Made by a program: the position numbers and the translations under genes. 64,000 nt of DNA from Flavobacteriales bacterium. Its GTDB lineage: Bacteria; Bacteroidota; Bacteroidia; Flavobacteriales_E; Vicingaceae. Shown here in pieces: positions 16,183-23,898 of this stretch; position 1 is the first letter of the stretch, and every line of letters starts with the position of its first letter. Under the pieces are notes generated by a model, which did no database searches, had not been told where the DNA came from, and saw nothing but the letters and a program-made list of their open reading frames with translations. The DNA lies in the NCBI GenBank assembly GCA_013359255.1, contig JABWCF010000006.1:62001-126000 (forward strand), given 5' to 3'.

Positions 16183-17142
16183 TTATAATTCCTCAATAAC
16201 TCCCATTTCACAAAACTTTTTGATGCGACTTTCCACGAGCTTGTCTGGTTTTGTTTTACAAAGTTTCACTAAATCTTTCAGTATCGTTTCTTTTACTAAT
16301 TGAAAGGCCTCCTCTGGGCGTGCGTGGGCTCCTCCCATTGGCTCTTTTATAATACCATCTATTAATTTATTATGAAGCATATCTTTAGCGGTTAGTTTTA
16401 ATGCTTCGGCCGCTTTTTCTTTATGATCCCAACTTCTCCATAAAATAGAAGAGCAAGATTCGGGCGAAATAACCGAATACCAAGTGTTTTCTAACATATA
16501 TACTTTATCGCCCACTCCTATTCCCAAAGCTCCCCCAGAGGCTCCCTCTCCAATAATAATACAAATAATAGGCACTTTTAACTGCGACATTTCCATTAAA
16601 TTTTTAGCAATAGCCTCACCCTGTCCTCTTTCTTCAGCCTCAATACCCGGAAAGGCTCCCGGAGTATCTATTAATGTAACAACAGGCTTATTAAATTTCT
16701 CGGCAAGTTTCATTAAGCGTAATGCCTTCCGGTATCCTTCGGGGTTTGCCATTCCAAAATTCCTATACTGCCTCATTTTGGTATTTATCCCTTTTTGCTG
16801 ACCAATAAACATTACCGATTTACCTTCAACCAGTCCAAATCCACCCACCATCGCCTTATCATCTTTCACCGAACGGTCGCCATGCAATTCTATAAAAGTA
16901 CCATCGGTTATATAATCAATGTACGCTAATGTATATGGTCTGTCGGGGTGGCGAGAAACCATTACCTTTTGCCAAGCACTTAGATTTTCGTATATATCTT
17001 TGGTTGTGTCTTTTAATTTTTTTTCGAGTTCTTTTACCGTTTTGCTAACATCTATCTGTGTTTTTTCTCCGGTAGTTTTTACTTTTTCTATTTCTTCGAC
17101 TATTATTTTAATAGGCTCTTCAAAATCAAGATAGGTAGTCAT
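16183..17142 (-). CDS. accA: Acetyl-CoA carboxylase carboxyltransferase subunit alpha
   Basis: AccA with AccD transfers carboxyl from carboxybiotin to acetyl-CoA in the first step of fatty acid synthesis. The protein has 319 residues, the usual length. It opens with a helical segment (residues 1-60) and has the carboxyltransferase core with [36 protein letters not shown]-type ([16 protein letters not shown]) and the oxyanion loop [16 protein letters not shown]. It ends 5 bp from the uvrA stop, converging. The accD gene is not in the window. Confidence 0.97.
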   Translation of the reverse strand: MTTYLDFEEPIKIIVEEIEKVKTTGEKTQIDVSKTVKELEKKLKDTTKDIYENLSAWQKVMVSRHPDRPYTLAYIDYITDGTFIELHGDRSVKDDKAMVGGFGLVEGKSVMFIGQQKGINTKMRQYRNFGMANPEGYRKALRLMKLAEKFNKPVVTLIDTPGAFPGIEAEERGQGEAIAKNLMEMSQLKVPIICIIIGEGASGGALGIGVGDKVYMLENTWYSVISPESCSSILWRSWDHKEKAAEALKLTAKDMLHNKLIDGIIKEPMGGAHARPEEAFQLVKETILKDLVKLCKTKPDKLVESRIKKFCEMGVIEEL

Positions 17143-17185
17143 AATGATATTGGTTTTAAGTGGCTAAATTAGTAATTCGTACGAA

Positions 17186-17216
17186 TATTGAATTATTCTT
17201 TATATCCGTAGTTTTG
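17186..17216 (+). promoter_or_regulatory. Promoter of ispE
   Basis: TTG at 17188-17190 is followed after 18 nt by TAGTTTTG at 17209-17216, matching the Bacteroidota -33/-7 pattern. Only 6 nt separate the -7 box from the ATG at 17223, so the transcript would have almost no leader. This also shows that the in-frame GTG at 17160 is not the start. Confidence 0.65.
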
Positions 17217-17222
17217 TGTGCC

Positions 17223-18038
17223 ATGATTTTATTTCCGAATTCAAAAATTAATTTAGGTCTGCATGTCATTTCAAAGCGTTCCGATGGATTTCATTCCATT
17301 GAAACTGTATTTTATCCAATACAATGGAGAGATATACTGGAAATAACCCCACGTTTAAGTGCGAAAAAAAAAATTAAAGTTACCTTTTCGGGAATACCCA
17401 TTGATGGAAATAGCAACGATAATTTGTGCGTAAAAGCATACCAATTGTTAGATACAGAATATTCATTGCCACCTGTGCAAATGCATTTGCATAAAATAAT
17501 TCCTATGGGAGCCGGATTAGGTGGAGGTTCGGCTGATGCTGCTTTTGCCTTAAAAATGTTAAATACAATTTTCGAATTGAATTTAAACGATGAAAATTTA
17601 TTAAACTATGCAAGCAATTTGGGTAGCGACTGTGCCTTTTTTATTAAAAATAAAGCTCAATATGCACAAGGAAAAGGAGATGTATTGTCGGATATTTATA
17701 TTCCGTTGGAGGGATACTGGATATTAGTGATAAAGCCTCAAAATAACATAAGTACCAAAGAAGCATACAATGGTATTTTTCCAAAACAACCCAAACACCA
17801 ATTAATTGAAGTAATAAAACAAAAACCGGAATATTGGAAAGACTTTTTGATTAACGATTTTGAAGAAAGCATTTTGAAGAAATATCCGATTATAAAAAGT
17901 TTAAAAGAAAACTTGTATAACAGGGGGGCTGTTTATGCTTCTATGAGTGGTAGCGGATCGGCTGTATATGGCATATTTAAATCAGAACCCGATGTTTCTA
18001 ATTTAAATGAATATACTTTCTGGAAAGAACTATTTTAA
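17223..18038 (+). CDS. ispE: 4-(cytidine 5'-diphospho)-2-C-methyl-D-erythritol kinase
   Basis: IspE phosphorylates CDP-methylerythritol in the non-mevalonate (MEP) isoprenoid pathway. The 271-residue GHMP kinase begins with FPNSKINLGLHV, contains the ATP-binding glycine loop PMGAGLGGGSADAA at residues 94-107 and has the C-terminal GSGSAVYG motif. The ATG at 17223 was chosen because the family starts directly with the K-I-N-L strand. A GTG at 17160 would add an unlikely 21-residue hydrophobic extension and would lie upstream of the promoter box. It is a single-gene unit divergent from accA. Confidence 0.95.
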   Translation: MILFPNSKINLGLHVISKRSDGFHSIETVFYPIQWRDILEITPRLSAKKKIKVTFSGIPIDGNSNDNLCVKAYQLLDTEYSLPPVQMHLHKIIPMGAGLGGGSADAAFALKMLNTIFELNLNDENLLNYASNLGSDCAFFIKNKAQYAQGKGDVLSDIYIPLEGYWILVIKPQNNISTKEAYNGIFPKQPKHQLIEVIKQKPEYWKDFLINDFEESILKKYPIIKSLKENLYNRGAVYASMSGSGSAVYGIFKSEPDVSNLNEYTFWKELF

Positions 18039-18380
18039 CGTAAAAAACACTGAAATTAAATGGGTAAAACAAGAAAGAGCAGGTCCCCCAACCTGCTCTT
18101 CTTGACACTAAACTCCCCTACCCCTCCTTTTTTGTACTAGTCAGAATTATTTTCACCACTTTGATATACTACACCTAAACATCATTTAATAGGTTTTATT
18201 GCATATAAACATAATAAAGTATTGCTTTTTTAAAATAACCTAATATATAATATTAATAAAACACAAACTAATTTCATGTCTTATATAGTTTATAAATAAT
18301 ATTTTAATGTTTTATGGTATTTATTTATCTTTATAAACTATTTTTTGCATCTAACTATCATTCAAATAAATACATCTACC
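18039..18380. other. 342-nt AT-rich intergenic region
   Basis: Apart from the hairpin at 18070-18104, this gap shows no frame with coding character on either strand. It is very AT-rich from about 18160 on and must hold the promoter of the lipoprotein gene at 18381. The nearest -7-like string there is TATTTTTTG at about 18337, one base longer than the consensus. No RNA gene is recognisable by eye. Confidence 0.5.
18070..18104 (+). terminator. Strong hairpin after ispE, possible terminator
   Basis: CAAGAAAGAGCAGGT (18070-18084) pairs with ACCTGCTCTTCTTG (18091-18104) with one bulged base and a 6-nt C-rich loop. It lies 31 nt after the ispE stop. There is no T-tract after it, so it may be a weak terminator or an mRNA-stabilising hairpin. 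Confidence 0.5.
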
Positions 18381-19028
18381 ATGAAAAAACAAATTATCTG
18401 TGCTTTATCATCTGTTATCATACTCTCTTGCGGTGGCAGTAAAAACGATGATTTTGAAGAAACTAAAGGCCCAAGCAATGCCTTCGAAGCTATATCTAAT
18501 CTTTCTAAAGCAGGAAAGGAAATGAAGAACAATCTTAGCAAAGTAGAAGAGAAAATTAAAGAGCGTAAAGAAAGAGGGGATACACTAGCCATGCATTACG
18601 AAAAATTAATGGAATTTTTGCCCGAAGAAATGGACGGATATAAACGTAAAGAGCCCAATGGAGGCAGCGTAAATATGGTTGGCATGAGTTATTCGAGTGT
18701 TGATGCCCGATATGAAAAAGAAGATGGAGAATACATTAAAATTACTATTGTAGATTATAATCAGGCATACGGTATTTACCAATCGGCTACTGCTATGTGG
18801 GCTATGGGAATGAGCATAGATACTCCAACTGAAAAAGCTAACGGAGTAAAATTGAACGATGAAATTGCAGGATGGGAAACATTTAAAAAGAAATCGAAAG
18901 AAGCCACATTAACATTGGGTGTTGGCTACCGCTTTTGGTTAAATATTGAAGCAAACAAACAAGAAAATACCGACTTCTTAAAAAGTGTGGCAAAAAAAGT
19001 AGATCTGGATAAGCTTACAGCTATTTAA
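18381..19028 (+). CDS. Lipoprotein of unknown function
   Basis: The 215-residue protein has a lipoprotein signal (MKKQIICALSSVIILSC, Cys17), then a Gly/Ser stretch, a charged helical region at about 35-75 (NLSKVEEKIKERKERGD), and a C-terminal alpha/beta part with YIKITIVDYNQAYGIY. The helical part is followed by EFLPEEMDGYKR, which resembles the opening of a fold seen in other Bacteroidota lipoproteins of unknown role. The ATG at 18381 is chosen over an ATG 36 nt upstream, because it begins the signal peptide. It converges on the KdsC-like gene with an 8-nt overlap of the ends. Confidence 0.8.
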   Translation: MKKQIICALSSVIILSCGGSKNDDFEETKGPSNAFEAISNLSKAGKEMKNNLSKVEEKIKERKERGDTLAMHYEKLMEFLPEEMDGYKRKEPNGGSVNMVGMSYSSVDARYEKEDGEYIKITIVDYNQAYGIYQSATAMWAMGMSIDTPTEKANGVKLNDEIAGWETFKKKSKEATLTLGVGYRFWLNIEANKQENTDFLKSVAKKVDLDKLTAI

Positions 19029-19707
19029 TGGTATTAAGCAGCCAGTTATCTATAAATTCCCTAACACATGCATTACCACCCTTTTTATCAGTAATTACAT
19101 CGGCATGCCTTTTTATACTATCAACAGCATCGGCAGGACAAGCACTTAAGCCTACTTTTTTTATTACTTCTAAATCATTTATATCATCACCAATGTAAGC
19201 CACCTCTCCCATCTTTATTTTGAGTTGTTTGCACCATTTTGAGAGTATATTCAACTTCGCTTCGGTTCCCACATATACATACTTTATTTTTAACAAGTCC
19301 GCTCTACGTTGAATTATTTTTTTATTAAACCCGGAACTTAACAGGGCAACCGGAAATCCTTTTTCTGTAAGATTTTTTATGCCCATTCCATCGCGGGTAT
19401 GAAATTTTTTAAACTCATCTCCACCTTCCGTGTAGTACATTCCTCCATCGGTTAGCACACCGTCTACATCAATCACTAAAAATTTTATAGGAGGTACATT
19501 TTTTTTTATCTTCAGTTCTTTTTTTAAAAGTATTTCTGTGCTGATATTAAAATAATCTGAAAAAAGACAAATTTGTTCAGGAGTTGGAATATGGATTCTT
19601 AAAGTTATTTCTTTAATTACTTCTTTCGAAATACCCGTTTTTTTAGACACTTCTTTAATATCGTTTCCAACTAAAAATTTTATATTTTGATAAATGTACG
19701 ATTTCAT
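19021..19707 (-). CDS. XRE-type HTH fused to KdsC-like HAD phosphatase
   Basis: The 228-residue protein has two parts. Residues 1-65 look like an XRE/lambda-repressor helix-turn-helix (IKEVSKKTGISKEVIKEI, then PTPEQICLFSDYFNISTEIL). Residues 74-228 are a C0-type HAD phosphatase of the KdsC/YrbI group: DVDGVLTDG with Asp80 and Asp82, RDGMGIK at 105-111, SSG at 124-126, Lys151, and YIGDDINDLE at 171-180. KdsC normally has about 170-190 residues and no DNA-binding part. All catalytic residues are present. It is the last gene of a three-gene operon; its ATG shares one base with the DAHP synthase stop (TAATG). Confidence 0.85.
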   Translation of the reverse strand: MKSYIYQNIKFLVGNDIKEVSKKTGISKEVIKEITLRIHIPTPEQICLFSDYFNISTEILLKKELKIKKNVPPIKFLVIDVDGVLTDGGMYYTEGGDEFKKFHTRDGMGIKNLTEKGFPVALLSSGFNKKIIQRRADLLKIKYVYVGTEAKLNILSKWCKQLKIKMGEVAYIGDDINDLEVIKKVGLSACPADAVDSIKRHADVITDKKGGNACVREFIDNWLLNTIK

Positions 19708-20708
19708 TATACAATTTTCCGGTCTATGGCATTAGCCAAGTTTTTAAGAGAAGTAAACAAGTTGCTAAACTGCTCATGATTCAATTGTTGCGAAGCATCA
19801 GAAAGAGCTATTTTCGGATTGGGGTGTACCTCTATAAGTAAACCATCTACCCCCATCGCCATACAAGCCTTGGATAAATCGGGCACTCCGTAAGCATATC
19901 CTATAGCATGACTAGGATCTAAAATAACCGGAAGGTTCGTATATTCTTTTAAATAAGCTGCTCCGCACAAATCGAGCGTAAAACGGGTTTTTGTTTCGAA
20001 AGTTCGGATACCTCTCTCGCATAATATAACATTTTCGTTTCCTCCGCTAAGTATAAATTCGGCAGCCTGCACAAATTCTTGCAGCGTAGTACCAAATCCT
20101 CTTTTTAACAGAATCGGTTTATTGGTTTTACCACATCTTCGTAATATACCATGATCGTACATTGATTTTGCCCCAATTTGTATAATATCGGCATATTCTA
20201 TTACCTCCTCAATATGTGTAGCATCTCTAACTTCGGTAATGATATTCAGTTTGTATTTTTCTCTCATTTTAGCAAGCAATTTCAAGCCTTCCAATCCTAA
20301 ACCTTGAAAACTGTATGGCGAAGTACGTGGCTTATAGCAACCTGCACGTAGTGTGCTAATTCCTAGTTTTTGCATTAGTTGTGCAGAACTTTCTATCTGC
20401 TCTTCAGATTCTACTGAACAAGGGCCGGCAATAATTGCGGTATGATGAGTGTTTCCACCAATTACCACTCCTTTACCTAAAAGAACTTCTCTTTTGTTTT
20501 TAAGGTAATCGGCTGAGGCTAGTTGAATATCGGAAGACATTGGAAATACCGCTTCAGTAACGGAAGTGTATTTGGAACTCAACTCTTTTAATGCCGAAGG
20601 AGTAATCAATACATACTTATCGGGATTTGTAATTACAATGGCTTTTAACTCATCGGCAATGGTTTGAACTTCGCTTGTGGTTAGTGATTTTTTAAGGTGT
20701 ACTATCAT
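19707..20708 (-). CDS. aroF: 3-deoxy-7-phosphoheptulonate (DAHP) synthase, type I beta
   Basis: DAHP synthase condenses PEP with erythrose 4-phosphate at the entry to the shikimate pathway. The 333-residue protein has an N-terminal ferredoxin-like regulatory domain (about 1-80), as in Thermotoga-type enzymes, and a TIM barrel with GPCSVE at 95-100. Probable metal ligands are Cys97, His267, Glu293 and Asp304. KPRTSPYSFQG at 126-136 is the DAHP-synthase signature; Kdo-8-P synthases have KANRSS there. No chorismate mutase domain is fused. It overlaps the upstream epimerase/CBS gene by 4 nt (ATGA) and the phosphatase gene by 1 nt, so it may be a specialised paralogue. Confidence 0.88.
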   Translation of the reverse strand: MIVHLKKSLTTSEVQTIADELKAIVITNPDKYVLITPSALKELSSKYTSVTEAVFPMSSDIQLASADYLKNKREVLLGKGVVIGGNTHHTAIIAGPCSVESEEQIESSAQLMQKLGISTLRAGCYKPRTSPYSFQGLGLEGLKLLAKMREKYKLNIITEVRDATHIEEVIEYADIIQIGAKSMYDHGILRRCGKTNKPILLKRGFGTTLQEFVQAAEFILSGGNENVILCERGIRTFETKTRFTLDLCGAAYLKEYTNLPVILDPSHAIGYAYGVPDLSKACMAMGVDGLLIEVHPNPKIALSDASQQLNHEQFSNLFTSLKNLANAIDRKIV

Positions 20709-21709
20709 AATTCTCCTTTAATTAAGTTGAAAAATGTAAGTGCTCCACTTACTTTTTCATTATTATCTAATACCGGCATATATGAAATGGGAAATTTCTT
20801 ATTACGTATAAACTCGAGCATTTCTTTTACGGTCGTATTTTCGTTTATTGTAACCGGAGTACGATTCATTACATCATTTATATTTACCTTGTTCAAATCT
20901 TCTATATGTTTCAACAAGCCTTTTCTTACATCGGCATTACTAATCAACCCTTCTAATTTTCCCGTTTTATCAGCCAAAATAGTAAACCCCATTTTTCCTG
21001 TTTCTATTGAATTTAATATGTCCTTCAGTTGGCAATTTTCATATATTAAGAGAGGAATTTCATTTTTGTTGTGCATAAAATCTTTTACACAGTAGGTTGA
21101 ATGCGTTTCGTTGGCTTTAAGATTTAACAGAGCCGTACCCACATGTGTTTCGTTAAATAAATAAGAACCCGATACGGCCACATCTACTCCCATGTTACGG
21201 AGTATAAAAGAAACTTCTGCATTAACGCCTCCATCAACATGTACCGCTTTTTCGGGATAACGCCTTTTGAAGGCTCTAATTTTCTCAAAATTTTCTTTGT
21301 TAAACTGCCCTCCGCTTTTACCCGGAGTGGTGGCCATTATAAGAATAAACGAAAAACATTCGGCATATTCATCAAACACATCAATAGATGTATTAGATGT
21401 TATTGCCAATCCGTATTTTGCAGGTGTTTTCGGCAATTGTAATTTGCCCAAAATTTCTTCAAATTGAAAAGTAACGTAATCGGGTTTTTCTTTTTTTATG
21501 TAAGGGAAATATTTTTCCGGATCGGGAGTAATAATATGTAGATCGATGGGCTTATTACTAAGTGCTCGTATCGTTTTAAAATCATTAAAAACGCCAATGT
21601 CATCGTTACAATCTACATGAAACATATCTGCCCCGTTTAAATGCAGGTTTTTGATGGTATTTTCCAGTAAATCGGTTTTGTTGGAATATATTGATGCAGA
21701 GATTTTCAT
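20705..21709 (-). CDS. Ribulose-phosphate 3-epimerase fused to KdsD-type CBS pair
   Basis: The 334-residue protein has a ribulose-5-phosphate 3-epimerase-like TIM barrel at about 1-195. The four metal ligands of that family are conserved as His31 and Asp33 (HVD), His58 (LHI) and Asp159 (VDGG). Phosphate loops are seen at TPGKSGGQ (128-135) and GSYLF. Residues 204-334 form two CBS domains whose sequence pattern (VKDFMHNKNEIP, then ISNADVRKGLL, INDVMNRTPVTI) closely follows the CBS tail of arabinose-5-phosphate isomerase KdsD/KpsF. CBS tails usually sense nucleotides. An in-frame TTG 15 nt upstream is rejected because a -7 box sits beside it. First gene of the operon. Confidence 0.85.
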   Translation of the reverse strand: MKISASIYSNKTDLLENTIKNLHLNGADMFHVDCNDDIGVFNDFKTIRALSNKPIDLHIITPDPEKYFPYIKKEKPDYVTFQFEEILGKLQLPKTPAKYGLAITSNTSIDVFDEYAECFSFILIMATTPGKSGGQFNKENFEKIRAFKRRYPEKAVHVDGGVNAEVSFILRNMGVDVAVSGSYLFNETHVGTALLNLKANETHSTYCVKDFMHNKNEIPLLIYENCQLKDILNSIETGKMGFTILADKTGKLEGLISNADVRKGLLKHIEDLNKVNINDVMNRTPVTINENTTVKEMLEFIRNKKFPISYMPVLDNNEKVSGALTFFNLIKGEL

Positions 21710-21721
21710 ACTAAAGCCTTG

Positions 21722-21729
21722 CAAAAGTA
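21722..21729 (-). promoter_or_regulatory. -7 box (TACTTTTG) of the epimerase/DAHPS/phosphatase operon
   Basis: Minus strand 21729-21722 reads TACTTTTG, a full TAnnTTTG match, 12 nt before the ATG at 21709. No good -33 box is seen at the expected distance. Confidence 0.6.
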
Positions 21730-21785
21730 GTATTTCTGTGCAAAAGAAATCTGTTAATCACTTTTTCTTTAACTGTTGATAAAAC

Positions 21786-21819
21786 AAAAAGCGGCACGAT
21801 TCACTTCGCACCGCTTTTT
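21786..21819 (-). terminator. Terminator of dnaK
   Basis: AAAAAGCGGCACGA (21786-21799) pairs with TCGCACCGCTTTTT (21806-21819) with a single mismatch and a 6-nt loop. It lies 20 nt after the dnaK stop and ends in a U-tract on the minus strand. It is symmetrical enough to work on both strands. Confidence 0.85.
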
Positions 21820-21838
21820 TAAAAATTCTAAATTTATA

Positions 21839-23752
21839 TTATTTATTGTTATCGTCTTTTACTTCTTCAAAATCAACATCTGTAACCTCTCCATCTCCTG
21901 CATTACCTTCTGCGGCTCCTTGTGCATTGGTTCCGTCTGTTGCTGCTTGTCCCGAAGCATTATACATGTGTTGCGAAGCCGCAGAAAAGGCTGTGTTTAG
22001 TTTGTTCATGGCAGCTTCTATGGCAACTTCGTCCTGACTTTGGTGAGCGGTTTTCAATTCGGCTAGAGCACTATCAATTGGTCCTCGCATATCGGCCGGA
22101 ATTTTATCGCCATATTCTTTCAGTTGTTTTTCGGTTTGGAAAATAAGGCTGTCGGCTGCATTAATTTTTTCTGCTTTTTCTTTTTGCTTTTTGTCTGCCT
22201 CGGCATTTAACTCGGCCTCCCGCTTCATTTTTTCGATTTCTTCTTTACTTAAACCCGAAGAGGCTTCAATGCGAATACTTTGTTGTTTGTTGGTCGCCTT
22301 ATCTTTTGCCGAAACATTTAAGATTCCGTTCGCATCAATATCAAAAGTTACTTCAATTTGAGGCACACCGCGTGGTGCAGGAGGTAAACCATCTAAGTGA
22401 AACTTACCTATCGTTTTATTATCTCTGGCCATGGGTCGCTCTCCTTGTAATACGTGTATTTCCACTGAAGGCTGATTATCGGAGGCAGTAGAGAATGTTT
22501 CTGATTTTTTAGTAGGAATAGTAGTATTTGCCTCAATAAGTCTTGTGAATACCCCTCCCATGGTTTCTATTCCAAGAGAAAGTGGAGTTACATCTAAAAG
22601 TAGCACATCTTTTACCTCTCCTGTTAAAACTCCTCCCTGAATAGATGCTCCAACAGCTACAACTTCATCGGGATTAACTCCTTTTGACGGCTCTTTTCCG
22701 AAGAATTTTTTAACGGCTTCCTGAATAGCCGGAATACGGGTAGATCCGCCTACTAGGATAATTTCATCAATATCGCCTACATTTAAATTGGCACTTTTTA
22801 ATGCCGATTTACAGGGTGCAATAGTACGTTGAATTAAATCATCGGCTAGTTGCTCAAATTTTGCACGGGTAAGTGTTTTTACCAAGTGTTTTGGGCCTGT
22901 ATTGGTAGCTGTAATATAAGGTAAATTAATTTCGGTTTGAGCGGTGCTAGATAATTCTATTTTTGCTTTTTCGGCTGCTTCTTTTAATCGTTGAAGAGCC
23001 ATTGGGTCTAACCTTAAATCAATTCCTTCAGCAGCTTTAAATTCATCTGCCATCCAATCTATAATTTTTTGGTCAAAATCGTCTCCACCCAAATGAGTAT
23101 CTCCATCGGTAGATTTTACTTCAAACACTCCATCGCCCAATTCCAATACCGATACATCATGTGTTCCACCTCCGCAGTCGAAAACTACTATTTTTTGGTC
23201 TTTGTTTCTTTTATCGAGCCCGTATGCTAATGCAGCAGCCGTAGGCTCGTTAATTATTCTTCTCACTTTTAATCCGGCTATTTCTCCGGCTTCTTTTGTT
23301 GCCTGACGTTGCGAATCGTTAAAATAAGCTGGCACAGTAATTACTGCTTCGGTTACTTCCTGCCCTAAATAATCTTCGGCTGTTTTTTTCATTTTTTGAA
23401 GAATCATAGCCGATATTTCTTGAGGAGTGTACATGCGGTCGTCTATTTTAACACGTACCGTGTTATTCTCGCCTTTTACCACTTCATATGGTACTCTAGG
23501 CACTTCCTTTTCCATTTCGCTGAAGAGATGACCCATGAAGCGTTTTATAGAGAAAATGGTTTTTCGAGGATTGGTTATAGCTTGACGTTTAGCAGGGTCT
23601 CCTACGGTACGCTCTCCTCCTTCTAAAAAACCCACTACCGAGGGAGTGGTGCGTTTTCCTTCACTGTTAGGTATTACAACAGGTTCGTTTCCTTCCATAA
23701 CTGAAACACAGGAGTTCGTTGTGCCTAAATCAATTCCAATAATTTTACTCAT
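21839..23752 (-). CDS. dnaK: Molecular chaperone DnaK (Hsp70)
   Basis: DnaK is the ATP-dependent Hsp70 chaperone, acting with DnaJ and GrpE. The 637-residue protein starts with [12 protein letters not shown], has [15 protein letters not shown] and [15 protein letters not shown] in the ATPase domain, and the [15 protein letters not shown] linker into the substrate-binding domain. The lid ends in the acidic [12 protein letters not shown] tail. GGGTHD replaces the more usual GGGTFD. It is monocistronic here; grpE and dnaJ are not adjacent. The upstream region shows a -7 box but no obvious CIRCE inverted repeat. Confidence 0.99.
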   Translation of the reverse strand: MSKIIGIDLGTTNSCVSVMEGNEPVVIPNSEGKRTTPSVVGFLEGGERTVGDPAKRQAITNPRKTIFSIKRFMGHLFSEMEKEVPRVPYEVVKGENNTVRVKIDDRMYTPQEISAMILQKMKKTAEDYLGQEVTEAVITVPAYFNDSQRQATKEAGEIAGLKVRRIINEPTAAALAYGLDKRNKDQKIVVFDCGGGTHDVSVLELGDGVFEVKSTDGDTHLGGDDFDQKIIDWMADEFKAAEGIDLRLDPMALQRLKEAAEKAKIELSSTAQTEINLPYITATNTGPKHLVKTLTRAKFEQLADDLIQRTIAPCKSALKSANLNVGDIDEIILVGGSTRIPAIQEAVKKFFGKEPSKGVNPDEVVAVGASIQGGVLTGEVKDVLLLDVTPLSLGIETMGGVFTRLIEANTTIPTKKSETFSTASDNQPSVEIHVLQGERPMARDNKTIGKFHLDGLPPAPRGVPQIEVTFDIDANGILNVSAKDKATNKQQSIRIEASSGLSKEEIEKMKREAELNAEADKKQKEKAEKINAADSLIFQTEKQLKEYGDKIPADMRGPIDSALAELKTAHQSQDEVAIEAAMNKLNTAFSAASQHMYNASGQAATDGTNAQGAAEGNAGDGEVTDVDFEEVKDDNNK

Positions 23753-23811
23753 ATTAATTTGTTTTAGTGTTTACTTTTTTTGCCTTGCAGAAAGTCAATG
23801 ATTGTGCCACC

Positions 23812-23819
23812 CAAACATA
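23812..23819 (-). promoter_or_regulatory. -7 box (TATGTTTG) of dnaK
   Basis: Minus strand 23819-23812 reads TATGTTTG, 59 nt before the dnaK start, which leaves a leader of about 50 nt. The box lies directly after the terminator of the upstream lipoprotein gene. Confidence 0.5.
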
Positions 23820-23833
23820 ATGTAGATAATACG

Positions 23834-23882
23834 AAAAAATGGCACTTTTCTTTAGTGCCATTTCCTTTTGCCTGTCAGGCAA
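23834..23882 (-). terminator. Double hairpin terminator after the DUF4249 gene
   Basis: In minus-strand order, a perfect palindrome TTGCCTG-A-CAGGCAA (23882-23868) is followed by a second hairpin with AAATGGCAC/GTGCCATTT arms (23863-23855 and 23845-23837) and a run of U to 23834. The second hairpin is a standard intrinsic terminator. The first begins 16 nt after the stop codon and may protect the mRNA end. Confidence 0.8.
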
Positions 23883-23898
23883 TCTGCCAATATTGCAT

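Noticed and set aside
17160-17222. Upstream GTG start for ispE
   Set aside because: It would add a 21-residue extension not found in IspE, and the promoter box at 17209-17216 lies downstream of it.
18039-18380. Structured RNA or tRNA in the intergenic region after ispE
   Set aside because: Only one hairpin is visible; there is no cloverleaf, and the rest is simple AT-rich sequence.
19707-20708. Calling the synthase KdsA (Kdo-8-phosphate synthase), because a KdsC-like gene follows
   Set aside because: KPRTSPYSFQG and the N-terminal regulatory domain are DAHP synthase features; KdsA has KANRSS at that place and no such domain.
21839-23752. CIRCE/HrcA operator before dnaK
   Set aside because: The dnaK leader shows no 9-bp inverted repeat of the CIRCE type.
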